Source of the DNA: Halioxenophilus aromaticivorans
GTDB lineage: Bacteria; Pseudomonadota; Gammaproteobacteria; Pseudomonadales; Cellvibrionaceae
Length of the DNA stretch: 64,000 bases
Assembly: GCF_042850945.1 (NCBI RefSeq)
Contig: NZ_AP031496.1
Span: 992,001-1,056,000, forward strand
Reading direction: 5' to 3'
The notes under the pieces were generated by a model. That model was given only the letters and a program-made list of their open reading frames with translations, ran no database searches and was not told the origin of the DNA. This document shows, piece by piece, positions 1 through 8,893 of the stretch. How positions within the stretch are numbered: the stretch's first letter is position 1; each line of letters opens with the position of its first letter. A program made the position numbers and the translations under genes.

Positions 1-2
1 GC

Positions 3-884
3 TATCGGCGATACTGGGTGGCAGAGCATCATAATATGGTCAGTATCGCTTCGGCGGCGACATCCGTGGTTATTGGCCATATCGCCGCGGGTACTCAAAC
101 GATCCGCGTTGGCTCTGGTGGCATTATGCTACCCAACCATTCGCCGCTGGTTGTGGCCGAGCAATTTGGTACTCTGGCGGAGCTGTATCCAAACCGTATT
201 GACTTAGGCTTAGGCAGAGCGCCAGGAACGGATCAGATGACGCTAAGAGCCTTACGCAGGTCACCGGCGGCGGCCGAGCGTTTCTCCGAGGATGTTAGCG
301 AGCTACAAATGCTCTTGGGCGAGCCGGTGCCAGGCCAAAGCATAAAAGCGATACCCGGTGCAGGAACAAACGTACCCTTGTGGATTTTGGGCTCCAGCTT
401 ATTTGGTGCTCAGCTTGCTGCCGAAAAAGGATTACCCTATGCTTTTGCCTCGCACTTTGCCCCGCAGCAGTTGATTGCTGCATTGCGCATTTACCGCCGT
501 TATTTTAAACCCTCGCAGCAACTAACCGCGCCCCACGCCGTCGTAACCATTAATGTCATAGCTGCTGACACCGATGAGGAGGCGCAGTACCTGGCCACCA
601 CAAAATTGATGTCTTTTACCAATTTAATTCGCGGTCAATTTCAGTTAAGCCAGCCACCAATTGAATCAATGGACAATTATTGGTCTCAGCCTGAGAAATC
701 ACAGGTAATGTCCATGCTTGCGCGTACCGTGGTTGGCTCTAAAGCCACGGTGGCCCGTGGTGTCGCTGATATCGTTACCGAGACCGAAGCGGATGAAATA
801 TTGGTTGTGAGCGATGTATACGACCACCAAAAGCGATTGCGTTCGTATCAGTTGTTGCGAGAAGCGTTTGAAGAGCATGGCTGA
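3..884 (+). CDS. Luciferase-like (LLM class) flavin-dependent monooxygenase, 5'-truncated by window edge
   Basis: The reading frame is already open at base 3 and encodes the WVAEHHN motif typical of the N-terminal half of bacterial luciferase-like flavin oxidoreductases, so the true start lies before the window. The visible part is about 293 residues and ends at the TGA at 882-884. Family features are the PNHSPLVVAEQFGTL stretch and the DLGLGRAPGTD segment of the TIM-barrel. Such enzymes use FMNH2 supplied by a reductase to oxidise small organic substrates in the cytosol; the substrate cannot be told from sequence. The closest general type is the YhbW-like group. No operon partner is visible downstream. 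Confidence 0.9.
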   Translation, partial: YRRYWVAEHHNMVSIASAATSVVIGHIAAGTQTIRVGSGGIMLPNHSPLVVAEQFGTLAELYPNRIDLGLGRAPGTDQMTLRALRRSPAAAERFSEDVSELQMLLGEPVPGQSIKAIPGAGTNVPLWILGSSLFGAQLAAEKGLPYAFASHFAPQQLIAALRIYRRYFKPSQQLTAPHAVVTINVIAADTDEEAQYLATTKLMSFTNLIRGQFQLSQPPIESMDNYWSQPEKSQVMSMLARTVVGSKATVARGVADIVTETEADEILVVSDVYDHQKRLRSYQLLREAFEEHG

Positions 885-1287
885 CCCATGAACACTGGGA
901 GTGGAAGCCACGTTGCAATGATGTTGACCGATGGCTGTGAGGGTGTTTAAGGCGGTTTTTGAGTGGCATGGTGATAGAAACATAAAGGGTAGAACATCTT
1001 CAGTCGATATCGCCATCAATCCCCAGGCTTGCCAAAATAACCGGGGTGCTATTTTTATTCTTCGTATAAACAGTATTGCTCAAGTACAAACCGGTATAGG
1101 TATACTAGAGATACGTATTTCTTTGCGTTGAGTGTTTTGCCTGTGCAGCGCTTACCGCACGGCGTTAGGGTATTGGATAACACTTTGTTGGCCCTCGTAA
1201 GATCGTAAAGCGACCTACCCAGATCAAAATTGCTCGGCGTAAAAAGTGCTTGTATCAATACTTGCACACGCCTACTGCCGCCGCGAG
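885..1287. other. Intergenic stretch without a supported gene
   Basis: About 400 bases separate the monooxygenase from the convergent gene ending at 1288. Only short frames without ribosome binding sites occur. I see no clear terminator, repeat or RNA gene. Confidence 0.5.
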
Positions 1288-1950
1288 CTAACGTTTAAAA
1301 AGCATATCCAACAAAGATTTGCTTTCTATGGGGGGGATGGCCTCGCCTTGTTCGTCGATTAAAACTCCGTTTTTGGCCGCTGAGTTTAGTACTGTATCGA
1401 TTAGCTCTGCATCCATAGGCAGTGCGGCCTTCATTGATTGGTAGGATACAGGCTGGCTGGCCATAATCTCCAACCACATCGCCAGCTCTGCGGTAACCGG
1501 TAAGCTAGAAAAATTCGTTTTGCCCTTAAACTGTATATTCTTTTTGGCCCAGGGAATGCCGCCGGATTTTGGTTGTGTTGCTTCTATCTTTTTTTGTGCT
1601 TTATCGGTTTGTTTGCTGGCTTGCTTGGGCCAAAGCGCCTTGGACGCTTTACCGGCCGACAGTTGTTCTACCGCTGTATCCAATAATTTGATTAATTTAA
1701 GCGCACGGAAGGGGGCAGGTAAGTGCATGCGGCCAGCGGTTTGCTGGGCATCTGCCGTGCCGACAATAATTTGCAGTGGGCTATCGCTTACGCCAATTCG
1801 CTGCCACACTTTGCTGCGACTATCGCAAATAATCAAATCCGCTTGCTCGGGCGCGGCCACCCATTGCCAAGTCTCTTTGCGTAATTTTAGCGTGGAGCGA
1901 ACCACGGTTAGATGCTCTTGGGTGAGTTCGGCAAACAGAGCAAGCTTCAT
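1288..1950 (-). CDS. Hypothetical protein, second gene of a two-gene unit with hydrogenase cytochrome b
   Basis: A 220-residue soluble protein I do not recognise. It has no signal peptide or membrane segment. The middle (about residues 100-135) is rich in Lys, Gln and Ala and looks like a flexible linker between an N-terminal alpha/beta-like part (LIICDSRSK, LQIIVGTAD) and a C-terminal helical part that could be a small winged-helix fold (YQSMKAALPMDAELIDTVL). It starts 27 bases after the cytochrome b gene on the same strand, so the two are probably co-transcribed. The layout (domain, linker, possible DNA-binding domain) is suggestive only; no function is assigned. Confidence 0.7.
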   Translation of the reverse strand: MKLALFAELTQEHLTVVRSTLKLRKETWQWVAAPEQADLIICDSRSKVWQRIGVSDSPLQIIVGTADAQQTAGRMHLPAPFRALKLIKLLDTAVEQLSAGKASKALWPKQASKQTDKAQKKIEATQPKSGGIPWAKKNIQFKGKTNFSSLPVTAELAMWLEIMASQPVSYQSMKAALPMDAELIDTVLNSAAKNGVLIDEQGEAIPPIESKSLLDMLFKR

Positions 1951-1977
1951 TATTGCAATATCCTGTAAAGCACAGCG

Positions 1978-2703
1978 TTAATCTTTAAATAACCGGTAGC
2001 CGTTGATCATGGTGCTCACCATGCTCTGCCTGCCAAGAATGTCTTCGCGGATGGCCGCGTAAATATGCAGCATAATAAAGCACAGCATTATCCACATACC
2101 GTAGTAGTGAATGGTGTGCACGGAATGGGAAGAGCCAAATAGCGGGATGACCCAGGAGGTGAACAGTGTGTGGGCGATGTGGCCGGGCATTGCACCCTCG
2201 CCGTAAAGTGCAAAGCCTGTGCAGATCATGATAATACCCAGCAGCACAAAGCACACAAACATGGACAGCCGCGCAATGGGGTTATGGCCAATATAACGGT
2301 TGGGGTAGGCGCGCAAAAATAAATACCAGCGCAGCATAGAAAATAACTCGCGCCAAAATAACTTGGTAAAGATTGGGATAAAAAACATTTCCCGTGCGTG
2401 GTAATTGCCGACAAAAGCCCAATAGACACGGCCTAAAAATCCGATGGCAAAAATATAGGCCGAGGCAAAATGGATAAACCGAATATAGCCAAAGAGAAAG
2501 TGTTCAGAAGCCTCGCCGTGGATGGACGTGGGCGGCGCAGAAATGAGGTAACCGGTGGCAATTAAGCACACCATGGCGCAGGCATTGATCCAATGCCAGG
2601 CACGGATGGGTGCCTCGTAAACGTAAATAGATTTTATTGTGGGTACCGCGTGTACAACTTGGTTGTCCACCGCTGCGGCTCGAGGTGTATTTGCTTCCTG
2701 CAT
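1978..2703 (-). CDS. hyaC: Ni/Fe-hydrogenase b-type cytochrome subunit (HyaC/HupC family)
   Basis: A 241-residue integral membrane protein with about four transmembrane helices and well-placed histidines for two haem b groups (WHWINA in helix 1, YIRFIHFAS in helix 2, HTIHYYG and MLHIYAA in the last helices). The segments GRVYWAFVGNYHAR and GHNPIARL are diagnostic of the HyaC family, which anchors uptake [NiFe]-hydrogenase to the membrane and passes electrons from H2 to quinone. The length is normal. The N-terminal 25 residues are a cytosolic extension. Oddly, the small and large hydrogenase subunit genes that should precede it are absent: the upstream 600 bases hold only repeats and no gene. 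Confidence 0.88.
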   Translation of the reverse strand: MQEANTPRAAAVDNQVVHAVPTIKSIYVYEAPIRAWHWINACAMVCLIATGYLISAPPTSIHGEASEHFLFGYIRFIHFASAYIFAIGFLGRVYWAFVGNYHAREMFFIPIFTKLFWRELFSMLRWYLFLRAYPNRYIGHNPIARLSMFVCFVLLGIIMICTGFALYGEGAMPGHIAHTLFTSWVIPLFGSSHSVHTIHYYGMWIMLCFIMLHIYAAIREDILGRQSMVSTMINGYRLFKD

Positions 2704-3328
2704 ATTGTTTTGGCCTCTGGGTTTGCACCAAGGTTAATGGTTTGAAAAGTGAATAACAACGTCTATTCAATGGTGAAAATAAAAAATCAAAAAAATTAAC
2801 GCGCGCCAAAAGCAAAAGCTAAAAAGTGGAAACAAAGCTTACTTTTTGGTGGTAATAAGGTGTGCAAAAAACACCAATGATTAATGTTCTGGCTTGTACA
2901 TTATTTGGCGGCAGTTTGTCGTGTGCGGAATAATTGGCACGCGTTTTAAACGCAGCATACTGGTGGGTAACCATGCGCTGGCCAAACGTTTGTTGTGGGC
3001 ATTTGTGCGCCTTTGCGCGCTTTCTTTTGTGGGCAGGCGCGTTTGGGCGCGTTTGAGGACAGGCACGCCAAGGACAGGCACGCCAAGTATCTTTCGTGGA
3101 CAGGCACACCATGGCTGCGTGGGATTGAGATTTGCTGCCTAGCCACAATTGGTTCTAGGTCGGCTGTGGCGTCCTCGAGGGGCTCGCAATTTAAAGGCGC
3201 GGGCAGGGTTGAACTTTAGCCTGTTCATTGGTACCAAAGCATCATTGAGGTGGTCTTTGGGCTCGCGTACAACAAGGGCGTGGCCACGGCCAACTACCCA
3301 TAATCACTTATCCTAACGAGGTGGCACA
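2704..3328. other. Gene-free stretch upstream of the hydrogenase cytochrome b gene
   Basis: About 620 bases between two divergent genes. Several frames are open on both strands, but they overlap one another, consist largely of repeat translation and lack ribosome binding sites. The stretch carries the GGACAGGCAC repeats listed separately; I see no trace of hydrogenase hyaA/hyaB coding sequence. Confidence 0.55.
3031..3110 (-). repeat. Cluster of GGACAGGCAC repeats (reverse orientation)
   Basis: Three close copies of GGACAGGCACRCC at 3057-3069, 3072-3084 and 3098-3110, with a weaker GGGCAGGCGCG at 3031. This is the reverse complement of the GTGCCTGTCC motif that recurs at 7.6, 10.1, 11.9 and 12.1 kb around the Y1 transposase gene, so it is probably the same REP-like family. 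Confidence 0.7.
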
Positions 3329-4342
3329 GTGCAAGCGATCCGATTAAAACAGCCTGGCGGTTTAGAGAATATCTACGCCGAGCAAACCAATGCCCCAGAA
3401 ACGCTAGGGCCCAACGATGTGCAGGTGCGCATCCACGCGGGTTCGCTCAATTATCACGACTATCTCGTGGCCGCCGGGGCCTTGCCCACGGACGATGGCC
3501 GTATTTTATTGTCTGATGGTGCCGGCGTGGTGGAAGCCGTAGGCGCCGAGGTTAGCGACCTTGCCGTGGGCGACCATGTGGTGTCTTGTTTTTACCCCCA
3601 ATGGGAATCCGGCCCGGTGGTAGCCAGTGCTGGTGGCTTTGCGCGCACTCCGGGTGATGGCGTGGACGGCATGGCAGCCGAGGTTGTGGTGCGTAATCAA
3701 TCCGCTTTCACCTTGGCCCCCGAGGGGTGGAGCCATGCAGAATCCGCCACTATAACCACCGCCGGTGTTACTGCCTGGCGAGCCTTAGTGGCAGAGGGTG
3801 GACTTAAAGCAGGGGACACGGTGGTTACCTTAGGTACCGGTGGGGTATCCATGGCGGCGCTGCAGTTGGCCAAGGCCATGGGCGCCAGTGTGATTGTGAC
3901 CTCCTCCTCGGACGAAAAACTGGCCAAGGCAAAAGCGTTGGGAGCAGATGCCACTATCAATTACCGCGCCACGCCAGAATGGGGTAAAGCGGTGATGGAG
4001 CTAACCGAAGGCCTGGGCGCAAACCACATTGTGGAGCTGGGTGGCCCAGGCACATTGGCGCAATCCATAGAGGCGGTAGCCGTAGGCGGGCAAATTGCGC
4101 TAATCGGTGTGCTCACCGGTTTTGATGGGCCGGTGCCCACCGCGCAATTGATGTTTAAAAACGCGCGTTTGCAGGGCCTGTTGGTGGGCAGCCGAGCCAA
4201 CCAACGAGACTACGTTAAAGCGCTGGAGCAAAACGGTATTCGCCCGGTGATCGACCGTACCTTCCGCTACGGCGAATTAGCGGAGGCCTTTGAATATCAA
4301 TTGGCCGGCTCCCATATGGGTAAAATTTGCGTGGAGTGGTAG
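3329..4342 (+). CDS. Medium-chain dehydrogenase/reductase, quinone oxidoreductase type
   Basis: A 337-residue zinc-free member of the MDR superfamily. The N-terminal GroES-like domain (residues 1-120) has the HAGSLNYHDYLVAAG segment. The Rossmann nucleotide-binding domain (about 140-280) carries GTGGVSMAALQLAK, a GxGxxS-type motif for NAD(P)H, followed by GADATINYR, as is usual in the family. It likely reduces quinones or alpha,beta-unsaturated carbonyls in the cytosol; the substrate is unknown. The start is GTG at 3329, chosen because of the GAGGTGG ribosome binding site eight bases upstream and agreement with the family N-terminus. It appears monocistronic. Confidence 0.88.
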   Translation: MQAIRLKQPGGLENIYAEQTNAPETLGPNDVQVRIHAGSLNYHDYLVAAGALPTDDGRILLSDGAGVVEAVGAEVSDLAVGDHVVSCFYPQWESGPVVASAGGFARTPGDGVDGMAAEVVVRNQSAFTLAPEGWSHAESATITTAGVTAWRALVAEGGLKAGDTVVTLGTGGVSMAALQLAKAMGASVIVTSSSDEKLAKAKALGADATINYRATPEWGKAVMELTEGLGANHIVELGGPGTLAQSIEAVAVGGQIALIGVLTGFDGPVPTAQLMFKNARLQGLLVGSRANQRDYVKALEQNGIRPVIDRTFRYGELAEAFEYQLAGSHMGKICVEW

Positions 4343-4371
4343 CGTAGCGCCCTGGGCTGGCAGCGGGGTAA

Positions 4372-4956
4372 TCAAAAAGCGAGTTGCTGGCTGATCCTTG
4401 CCACGCGCTGGCCCAAGTAAACGGCGCTTGCTAAATCGCCACTGTGTACCACGCCATCAGCGCTGTGCGCCACCAAACCGGATTGGGCGCCCAATCTGTT
4501 CTGTGGCTTCATTGCAGTAGTCCCTTCGCCGGGCGAATTCGTGCCCGGTACATCCAGCCCTGCCCAAAGCATGCCATGCTGGCTGGCAAACACCTGCAGA
4601 TACTGCAAGGTATTGAGTTGGTCGCCACTTAGATTGGAGCCAATGGTAAAACCCGCAGCAATTTTATTGGCCCAGCGCTGCTGCTCCCATAAATCGCCGG
4701 TGGCGTCGGCAAAGGCTTTAAACTGAGCGCTTACGCAGCCCATGTAAGTGGGGGAGCCAAAAATAATGGCTTTGGCTGGTTCTAATTGCTGTAAGAGCTC
4801 GGGGTTGCGAAAGCGGCCTTCGATAATCGCCTTGCCAGTAATTTGCAATAATTCTGAGCTAACCCCGCCGACGGAGATGCAGCCCTGGTGTACGGCCTGG
4901 GCCAACTGTTGAGTGGATCCATTATCGGAATGAAACACCACGGCTACATCTGCCAT
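4372..4956 (-). CDS. Flavodoxin-fold NAD(P)H-dependent oxidoreductase (WrbA/flavodoxin family)
   Basis: A 194-residue single-domain protein with the flavodoxin pattern: a phosphate-binding loop at the N-terminus (HSDNGSTQQLAQAV), the FMN-contacting loop GSPTYMGCVSAQFKAF and a GFTIGSNLSGDQ loop. It probably binds FMN and passes electrons from NAD(P)H to quinones or a partner protein in the cytosol. WrbA proteins have a similar length, but the classic WrbA insertion is not clear here, so only the broad family is named. It is convergent with the MDR gene, with about 30 bases between stops. Confidence 0.8.
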   Translation of the reverse strand: MADVAVVFHSDNGSTQQLAQAVHQGCISVGGVSSELLQITGKAIIEGRFRNPELLQQLEPAKAIIFGSPTYMGCVSAQFKAFADATGDLWEQQRWANKIAAGFTIGSNLSGDQLNTLQYLQVFASQHGMLWAGLDVPGTNSPGEGTTAMKPQNRLGAQSGLVAHSADGVVHSGDLASAVYLGQRVARISQQLAF

Positions 4957-5046
4957 GCAACATCCTTATTCATTATTTAATCCATCGCTATCGATGGTCT
5001 ATTTTACGCAACCCGTGGGACGGCAACGCCGCCGTCTTGGGTGTAG

Positions 5047-5985
5047 CTAGCTTCTCATAAAGTACATCACAACTGCGCACTGCGAGCCATCCAAGCGCTC
5101 TATGGGTATGGCCAGTAGTGTGTTGCCGTGGCCATGATCGGCGGCCGAAGTAAGTTGGGGCACGCCTGTTGTCAGAGCGCGGCCAGTTGGCCCTGCATCA
5201 GCCGCTATGGTGTTGAGGTGATCCTCAGAATCCACTGTGGTGCTGCCTGCGGTAATGCCTGCTGCTAACCAAAGCGTGTTGGTCTCTGTAGATTTTTGCC
5301 AAACTTCAAAACGCTGGGCCAGGGGTGTTTGTTTGGCCGACAAAAATACCAGCACCGCGGCGATGTCTTCATCGTGGCTGGGAGCGTAAAAGGGAATACC
5401 AACGCCGGTGGCGATGCCCGCTTCTTTGGCGTTAGCTGCCCGCAAAAATGAGCTGCTGTTGGCCAAATCTGGCATTATGGTGGGCTGGTGAGATTTCCAA
5501 ACGCCGCCGGGTAAGCCAACCCCCAAAGGGAAGCGAACCTGCTTGGAGATCCACTCAAAGCGCTCCATGGCGCCATAGTAACCCTCAACCAGCGCCATGC
5601 CGCTTAAGCCGTCATCTTGCCACACCTCGATAGCGCCGGTGGCGGCATCCACGTCGCCGCACAGCATCACAACGACGGCTTTGCACTCACCGCCCATAAA
5701 TACCGGCAGCGCCACACCGGAGGTTAGCCCGGCGTCTCGCGCTGCTGCGGTGCGTACAAAAGTGGCTTCTTCAAACTCTTTCAACACCAGCGGGCGCTGG
5801 CTTTGCCAAGCCTTGCCAGGTAAACCCTCCCCAAGGGCAAAGCTGGTTTCAGCGCTGACCTGGCTAAACGCCTTAAGGCCACCGTAATCGGCGCTGCTTA
5901 ATACCAAGTTGGCACCGCTGGATTCCGGCACCCAAATCTCTATAACGCGAATAAAACTGCTGGCTGTTACCTTGTCTTGCTCCAT
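5047..5985 (-). CDS. Tandem GAF-domain protein
   Basis: A 312-residue cytosolic protein with two GAF-like repeats. The repeats share the pattern LGEGLPGKAWQS (near residue 55) and LGVGLPGGVWKS (near 160), each followed about 25 residues later by an AAARDAGLTSGVALPV / ANAKEAGIATGVGIPF segment. A third, shorter copy may end the protein (GPTGRALTTGVPQLT). GAF domains bind small ligands or sense redox or light. With no output domain attached, it may act through a partner. The start is the internal ATG at 5985, because GGAGAT lies just upstream of it; an in-frame ATG at 5997 has no such site. Confidence 0.72.
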   Translation of the reverse strand: MEQDKVTASSFIRVIEIWVPESSGANLVLSSADYGGLKAFSQVSAETSFALGEGLPGKAWQSQRPLVLKEFEEATFVRTAAARDAGLTSGVALPVFMGGECKAVVVMLCGDVDAATGAIEVWQDDGLSGMALVEGYYGAMERFEWISKQVRFPLGVGLPGGVWKSHQPTIMPDLANSSSFLRAANAKEAGIATGVGIPFYAPSHDEDIAAVLVFLSAKQTPLAQRFEVWQKSTETNTLWLAAGITAGSTTVDSEDHLNTIAADAGPTGRALTTGVPQLTSAADHGHGNTLLAIPIERLDGSQCAVVMYFMRS

Positions 5986-6512
5986 AAAAATCTCCACAGG
6001 TCGAGGCTTTGCGCGGGTTGATAGGCACCGCTATCGCCTTAATCAATTGGTTTTTATATCGAGCTCATAAAACTTGCGGGTATTGGTGAGGTTGGCCTCA
6101 CTCTGATTTGAACGGACGTTGTTCAGGATACTGCAATGTGGTGGGTTTGAGAATGGTTGATATAGGGAAACCCTGGGGGCAAGCTAGGTTGCGATACAAC
6201 CACGTCTGCTTTAACCAAGTAGCGTAAATGGCATTTGTATCGAATGCCTACATCAACATCATGAGTGTTGTTAGCTACAGAGCGCAGGTGCGGGTAGCAA
6301 GAGGCTGAACTATTGAGCCGTGGCGGCACCTACATCAGCGGAAAGATACATGCTCTTAATAAATCGGCCGAGTAATGGCTAAACATCTGCTTGGAACAGC
6401 TAGCTAAAAATACGGTTAACACTAATGCCTGAATATATCCCTGGCCTGACTGTTGGCGTATTCCTAGCAGCTGCGATTTCTATGGAGGTTAATTAAAAAA
6501 TGATGACAACTC
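5986..6512. other. Intergenic stretch without a supported gene
   Basis: About 525 bases between two leftward genes. It contains a perfect 6-bp hairpin GTGAGG/CCTCAC at 6086-6101 but no T-tract on either side. Short frames here have no supporting features. Confidence 0.45.
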
Positions 6513-7280
6513 CTACATCGACTTCGGCTCTTGCGTGATTTTCGATACCGCGCCGCTTTTACCATATTCAATTAACACCGATTCAGTTTTCGATGGCTTG
6601 CCGTTGCTGGTCATATCGGCAACTGCCTGCACAACGCCAAAAGGAATTTTGTCGGATAGGCAAGTTTCGTTGTCGCTATCAACTCTTATCTTTTTAATCA
6701 CAATATTAATTTCTGTGCTGCCAGTGCCTTGGTAGGCAGTACAGGCGATAGTGCCTGCCGGGACTTTTAACGATTGCTCACCTACTTTTGAAAATTGGTA
6801 GGAAACCTTGGTGCCCAAGCTTTGCAGCATGGTTTGGCCAATTAAGCCACTTTGCTCGATTCTAATAGGGGCGTCGTCGCCGGTTTGAAAAATGATTTCG
6901 CGCCCATACTTGTTGATGTTACCCATCACATTGGCGACTTCACCGTTGGCCACGCTGGCGTCAACCAGCGCCTTCATTACTACCGGCTTACCCTTGGCTT
7001 TGCGCTTATCATTTTTCAGTTTGTACGAGGCCATTTCCATTTCTACCCAATAGTGAGGCGCGCCGTTATATTCCGTTTTGCTCAGCAGTGAAGTTTTAAT
7101 AACGGTTAGCTCTTGCTTGCCTTTGTGATTGGTCGTGATCTCCTCACGCACCTGCCAGCTGCCAACCGGCGTTGATTTGGCAAAATCGAACTGCATATCC
7201 GCTCTTGCAACAGACATCATCGGCAGGGCGACGGCGAACACGATGAGTGCGTTGATAATGAATTTATTGATTCCTACCAT
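6513..7280 (-). CDS. Secreted hypothetical protein (possibly DUF3108-like)
   Basis: A 255-residue protein with a clear Sec signal peptide: a short basic start, a hydrophobic stretch at residues 9-24 and an ARA-D cleavage site near residue 27. The mature part is predicted as beta-rich and carries two cysteines (in GTIACTAYQG and ETCLSDKIPFGVV) that could form a disulfide. The segment around ACTAYQGTGSTEINI and KIPFGVVQAVADM recalls periplasmic DUF3108-type proteins of unknown function, but I cannot confirm the family. It is probably monocistronic. Confidence 0.7.
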   Translation of the reverse strand: MVGINKFIINALIVFAVALPMMSVARADMQFDFAKSTPVGSWQVREEITTNHKGKQELTVIKTSLLSKTEYNGAPHYWVEMEMASYKLKNDKRKAKGKPVVMKALVDASVANGEVANVMGNINKYGREIIFQTGDDAPIRIEQSGLIGQTMLQSLGTKVSYQFSKVGEQSLKVPAGTIACTAYQGTGSTEINIVIKKIRVDSDNETCLSDKIPFGVVQAVADMTSNGKPSKTESVLIEYGKSGAVSKITQEPKSM

Positions 7281-7763
7281 GGTTTTGTTTCCCTTTGTTA
7301 TTGTGCAGATTCTAAGTATTAGTGCAGTTTGTCTAGATTCTTTCCCAGTTGGAGCCGGCCTGGTTTGGATCCGTTAACGGATTCAACGGAGCAGGCGGCC
7401 GCAGAATGATAACAAACCTAGCCAGGGAGAATAGAAAAGAATTTGTTAAGGAAATGGGTTTTAATTTTAGACTGGGTTGGCTAAAAATATAGTTGTAGGG
7501 TTTTATCAACGAATCAATAACCTGGCAGCCCAGCGGCAGCCAGTCCCTGATATACCACAATGATTGATTGGCAGTGCGTGTCCTTGAGGCAGTGATTGGC
7601 CGTGCCTGTCCCCGGTCTTTGCCGATCTTGAGGTGCCTGTCCCTGAGGCCGATCATGAGGTGCCTGTCCCTGAGATGCCTGTTGCGGTCGGATTCTGACT
7701 TTTTTGGTCGTGCCTGTCCCTCCGGTGTCCAGCCCAGCGGGTACCTGTCCCTGAGATGCCTGT
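7281..7763. other. Gene-free stretch holding REP-like repeats
   Basis: Between two leftward genes. The right half is occupied by GTGCCTGTCC-type repeats (separate entry); open frames through it translate the repeat itself and are not genes. The left half shows nothing recognisable. Confidence 0.55.
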
Positions 7764-7770
7764 TCAATTG
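7574..7770 (+). repeat. Array of GTGCCTGTCCC repeats
   Basis: At least six copies of the motif (with one or two changes) occur in 200 bases: near 7574, 7602, 7633, 7660, 7700 and 7741, several followed by TGAG(G/A)(C/T). Units are 25-40 bases apart. The motif is the inverse of that at 3.05 kb and flanks the Y1 transposase gene at 8.9 kb. Confidence 0.75.
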
Positions 7771-8228
7771 GGAACTGTGGTCTGGACAATCTTTTGAAAT
7801 CGATCGATTTGGGTTTGCAGCTGCGCAGCTTTTCTGTTGCTTAAGTTTTCAACCGCCTGTAAGTCTCTAGATATTGCACGAATACTATCGTTGTCCAAGG
7901 CTGGCTGATTTGGGCTTTGGCTTCTGGCTAATGAAACAATTTTCTCATTGGTATTGCTGATCTCTGTTTGGAAATCAGCCAGTACTTCACGTGCAGCTAC
8001 TACCTGCTCCACCGCTTGGTCGCGGTTAACTTTGGCCATTTCAATTTCATCTGCTGCAAAATAATAGGTGCACATAGCCCCTATGGCCGCTCCCATTACA
8101 GCGCCTATGCCGTTCCACAGCTTAATGGCTCCCTCAGCGCCGGACTTAATGACAGCGGCTAATAAGATTAAAAACGTGCCGCCAAGAATGGTGAGTGCTA
8201 TTAGGGTCACATCGCTTAACAGTTGCAT
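7764..8228 (-). CDS. Small membrane protein with C-terminal coiled coil, unknown function
   Basis: A 154-residue protein with two hydrophobic segments (residues about 5-27 and 38-58, the second Gly/Ala-rich) followed by a long charged helical region from about residue 60 to the end with heptad-like spacing. It likely sits in the inner membrane with a coiled-coil tail in one compartment. The 3' end reaches into the repeat array, so its last residues may come from repeat DNA. No family recognised. Confidence 0.6.
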   Translation of the reverse strand: MQLLSDVTLIALTILGGTFLILLAAVIKSGAEGAIKLWNGIGAVMGAAIGAMCTYYFAADEIEMAKVNRDQAVEQVVAAREVLADFQTEISNTNEKIVSLARSQSPNQPALDNDSIRAISRDLQAVENLSNRKAAQLQTQIDRFQKIVQTTVPN

Positions 8229-8893
8229 GGCTTTGATCCTTTCCTTGGCCTAATTTTGCTTGGTGTTATTCTTGTCGGTTCTGTGAAATATCCTAAACGG
8301 GCGCCCTTGGTGGCTTGCAATGGTAAGACGAAATACAGCCTTAGGTTTGCTGGCGATTCCAGTTGGGGCGGCACGCCGTTAGTCATCATCTTTTCATTTG
8401 CTGGCTTTGGAATCCGCGCCAAAATTCTCAGCTTGATGGCATCGGGTAGGTCACGACTAAGCCTTCCGGCTGGTGAGCGCTTTACACGGTTAGTGGTAGT
8501 TTTCTCTTGGCTATCCCAGCTGTGCAAAAATAAAAGTAGTGCAATGGCAGTTTAGATTTCTAATCAATAGCAATGGTAAATAAAACGTAATAAAGCCTAT
8601 CGATTGGCATTAGGTTGTAGTCCTAACAGCAAGTCTGATGAGGTCATGTTCTGATGTTTTCCTATGCAGCCCAATAGACAAAGATCTACTTTGTTTAGTG
8701 TGGGAAGAGCGGGGTCGATGGTAGCAGGCGGGGGCGGATATGGGAGTGTTTGAACTTTGGAAATCTATACAATCAAGGATAAAAAATAAAATTGATAGTG
8801 CCTTTAAAAATGCCAACCAGTTATCTTTTGCTCTCGTTTAGGCATGGTGTATATTGCGTTAGTACTGGATGTATAATCATGTAACGGATTGCC
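8229..8893. other. Gene-free stretch upstream of the Y1 transposase
   Basis: About 665 bases. Two overlapping frames of 103 and 110 codons on opposite strands (8216-8555) are open, but neither has a ribosome binding site or recognisable domain. The rest is AT-rich spacer. It may hold a decayed gene that I cannot identify. Confidence 0.4.

Noticed and set aside
7574..7770. A CRISPR array was considered for the spaced GTGCCTGTCC repeats
   Set aside because: The repeat core is only about 11-15 bases, spacing is irregular and no cas genes are near.
7333..7870. Several frames of 90-144 codons across the repeat array
   Set aside because: They are read-through translations of GTGCCTGTCC repeats with proline/arginine/threonine-rich nonsense.
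8216..8555. Two overlapping frames of 103 and 110 codons on opposite strands
   Set aside because: Neither has a ribosome site, domain or clear coding character; they may be a relic but cannot be named.
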